Shown one piece after another: positions 5,733 through 5,828 of a stretch of DNA of 5,828 nucleotides (position 1 is its first letter; the number at the start of each line of letters is the position of its first letter). The stretch is from a bacterium UBP3_UBA1247 (GTDB lineage Bacteria > UBA3054): contig DBWD01000143.1 of NCBI GenBank assembly GCA_002308555.1, positions 1 to 5,828 on the forward strand, given 5' to 3'. The notes under the pieces are model-generated. The model saw only the letters and a program-made list of their open reading frames with translations. It did no database searches and was not told the origin of the DNA. Made by a program: the position numbers and the translations under genes.

Positions 5733-5828
5733 TCACTCCTTTTCGATAAGCTTGATCCTCAGGGCGTGGCGTTCGCCGCCGGAAAAAGGCGTCTCGAAAA
5801 ACGTTTTAAGAATAAACCTGGCGTCCTC
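5733..5828 (-). CDS. rpiB: RpiB/LacA/LacB-family sugar-phosphate isomerase, C-terminal 31 residues (partial)
   Basis: Only the last 31 residues are visible; the rest lies beyond the right edge. The tail reads as a helix (ARFILKTFFET) followed by PFSGGERHALRIKLIEKE and a TGA. This pattern, Phe/Leu-x-T-x-F-x-G-G-(x)-R-H-x-x-R-I, is the closing motif of ribose-5-phosphate isomerase B and related galactose-6-phosphate isomerases. In that family the Arg of the R-H pair contributes to binding the substrate phosphate. RpiB interconverts ribose-5-phosphate and ribulose-5-phosphate in the pentose phosphate pathway, in the cytoplasm. The gene ends 4 nt before the small membrane gene, so it is probably co-transcribed with the ATPase operon. 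In several Firmicutes rpiB also lies upstream of the F-type ATPase operon, which makes the neighbourhood plausible. The call rests on a short motif, so a related isomerase or another family is possible. Confidence 0.6.
   Translation of the reverse strand, partial: EDARFILKTFFETPFSGGERHALRIKLIEKE
5736..5741 (-). promoter_or_regulatory. Ribosome binding site of the 56-residue membrane protein
   Basis: AAGGAG on the minus strand, 7 nt before the ATG at 5728. It is also the last two sense codons (AAG GAG) of the isomerase gene upstream, whose TGA ends 4 nt before the ATG. It decides the start of the small gene, which would otherwise be easy to miss, and suggests that the isomerase and the ATPase genes share a transcript. 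Confidence 0.75.

Noticed and set aside
1..5828. A novel defence, mobile or RNA-guided system
   Set aside because: Every gene but the 56-residue one fits a V/A-type ATPase operon or RpiB. There are no repeats, transposase, nuclease or phage-like genes, and no base-composition break other than the short K leader.

Overview
The window is one minus-strand operon for a rotary V/A-type ATPase (the prokaryotic NtpA/AtpA type), read from right to left and cut at both edges. Gene order in the direction of transcription is: the end of an RpiB-family sugar-phosphate isomerase (5733-5828, 5' end outside), a 56-residue single-pass membrane protein (5558-5728), peripheral stalk subunit G/H (5247-5561), subunit C (4175-5245), subunit I (2139-4175), proteolipid K (1753-2097), subunit F (1441-1743), subunit E (855-1433), and the first 283 residues of catalytic subunit A (849 down to the left edge). 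Subunits B and D are needed for a complete enzyme and probably follow outside the window. Coding is almost continuous. Neighbours overlap by 4 or 1 nt or are separated by 1 to 9 nt. The one larger gap is an AT-rich 41-nt leader in front of the proteolipid gene. I see no tRNA, rRNA, CRISPR array, insertion sequence or terminator.

How the parts fit: A (with B, not seen) forms the ATP-hydrolysing or ATP-making head. E and G/H pair as peripheral stalks that hold the head to the membrane stator I. C couples the central shaft (D, not seen, plus F) to the membrane ring of K. Ions pass between the essential arginine of I (R589 here) and the glutamate of K (E98). K is a short two-helix hairpin with a signal-peptide-like N-terminus. 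It lacks the Gln and Thr/Ser sodium ligands of Enterococcus hirae NtpK, so I lean toward proton coupling, as an inference only.

The DNA is GC-rich with strongly G/C third positions, which creates several long but false reading frames on the plus strand and in alternative minus frames. V/A-type ATPases in bacteria are typical of anaerobes and fermenters (Clostridia, Synergistota, spirochaetes, Thermus and others). The strong AAGGAG-type ribosome binding sites suit a Firmicutes-like or Synergistota-like bacterium, but the window does not fix the phylum. The region is largely a conventional housekeeping energy operon. Its less ordinary points are the small membrane protein translationally coupled to the stalk gene, the proteolipid architecture, the gene order (F before E, both after K), and the uneven ribosome-binding-site strength along the operon.
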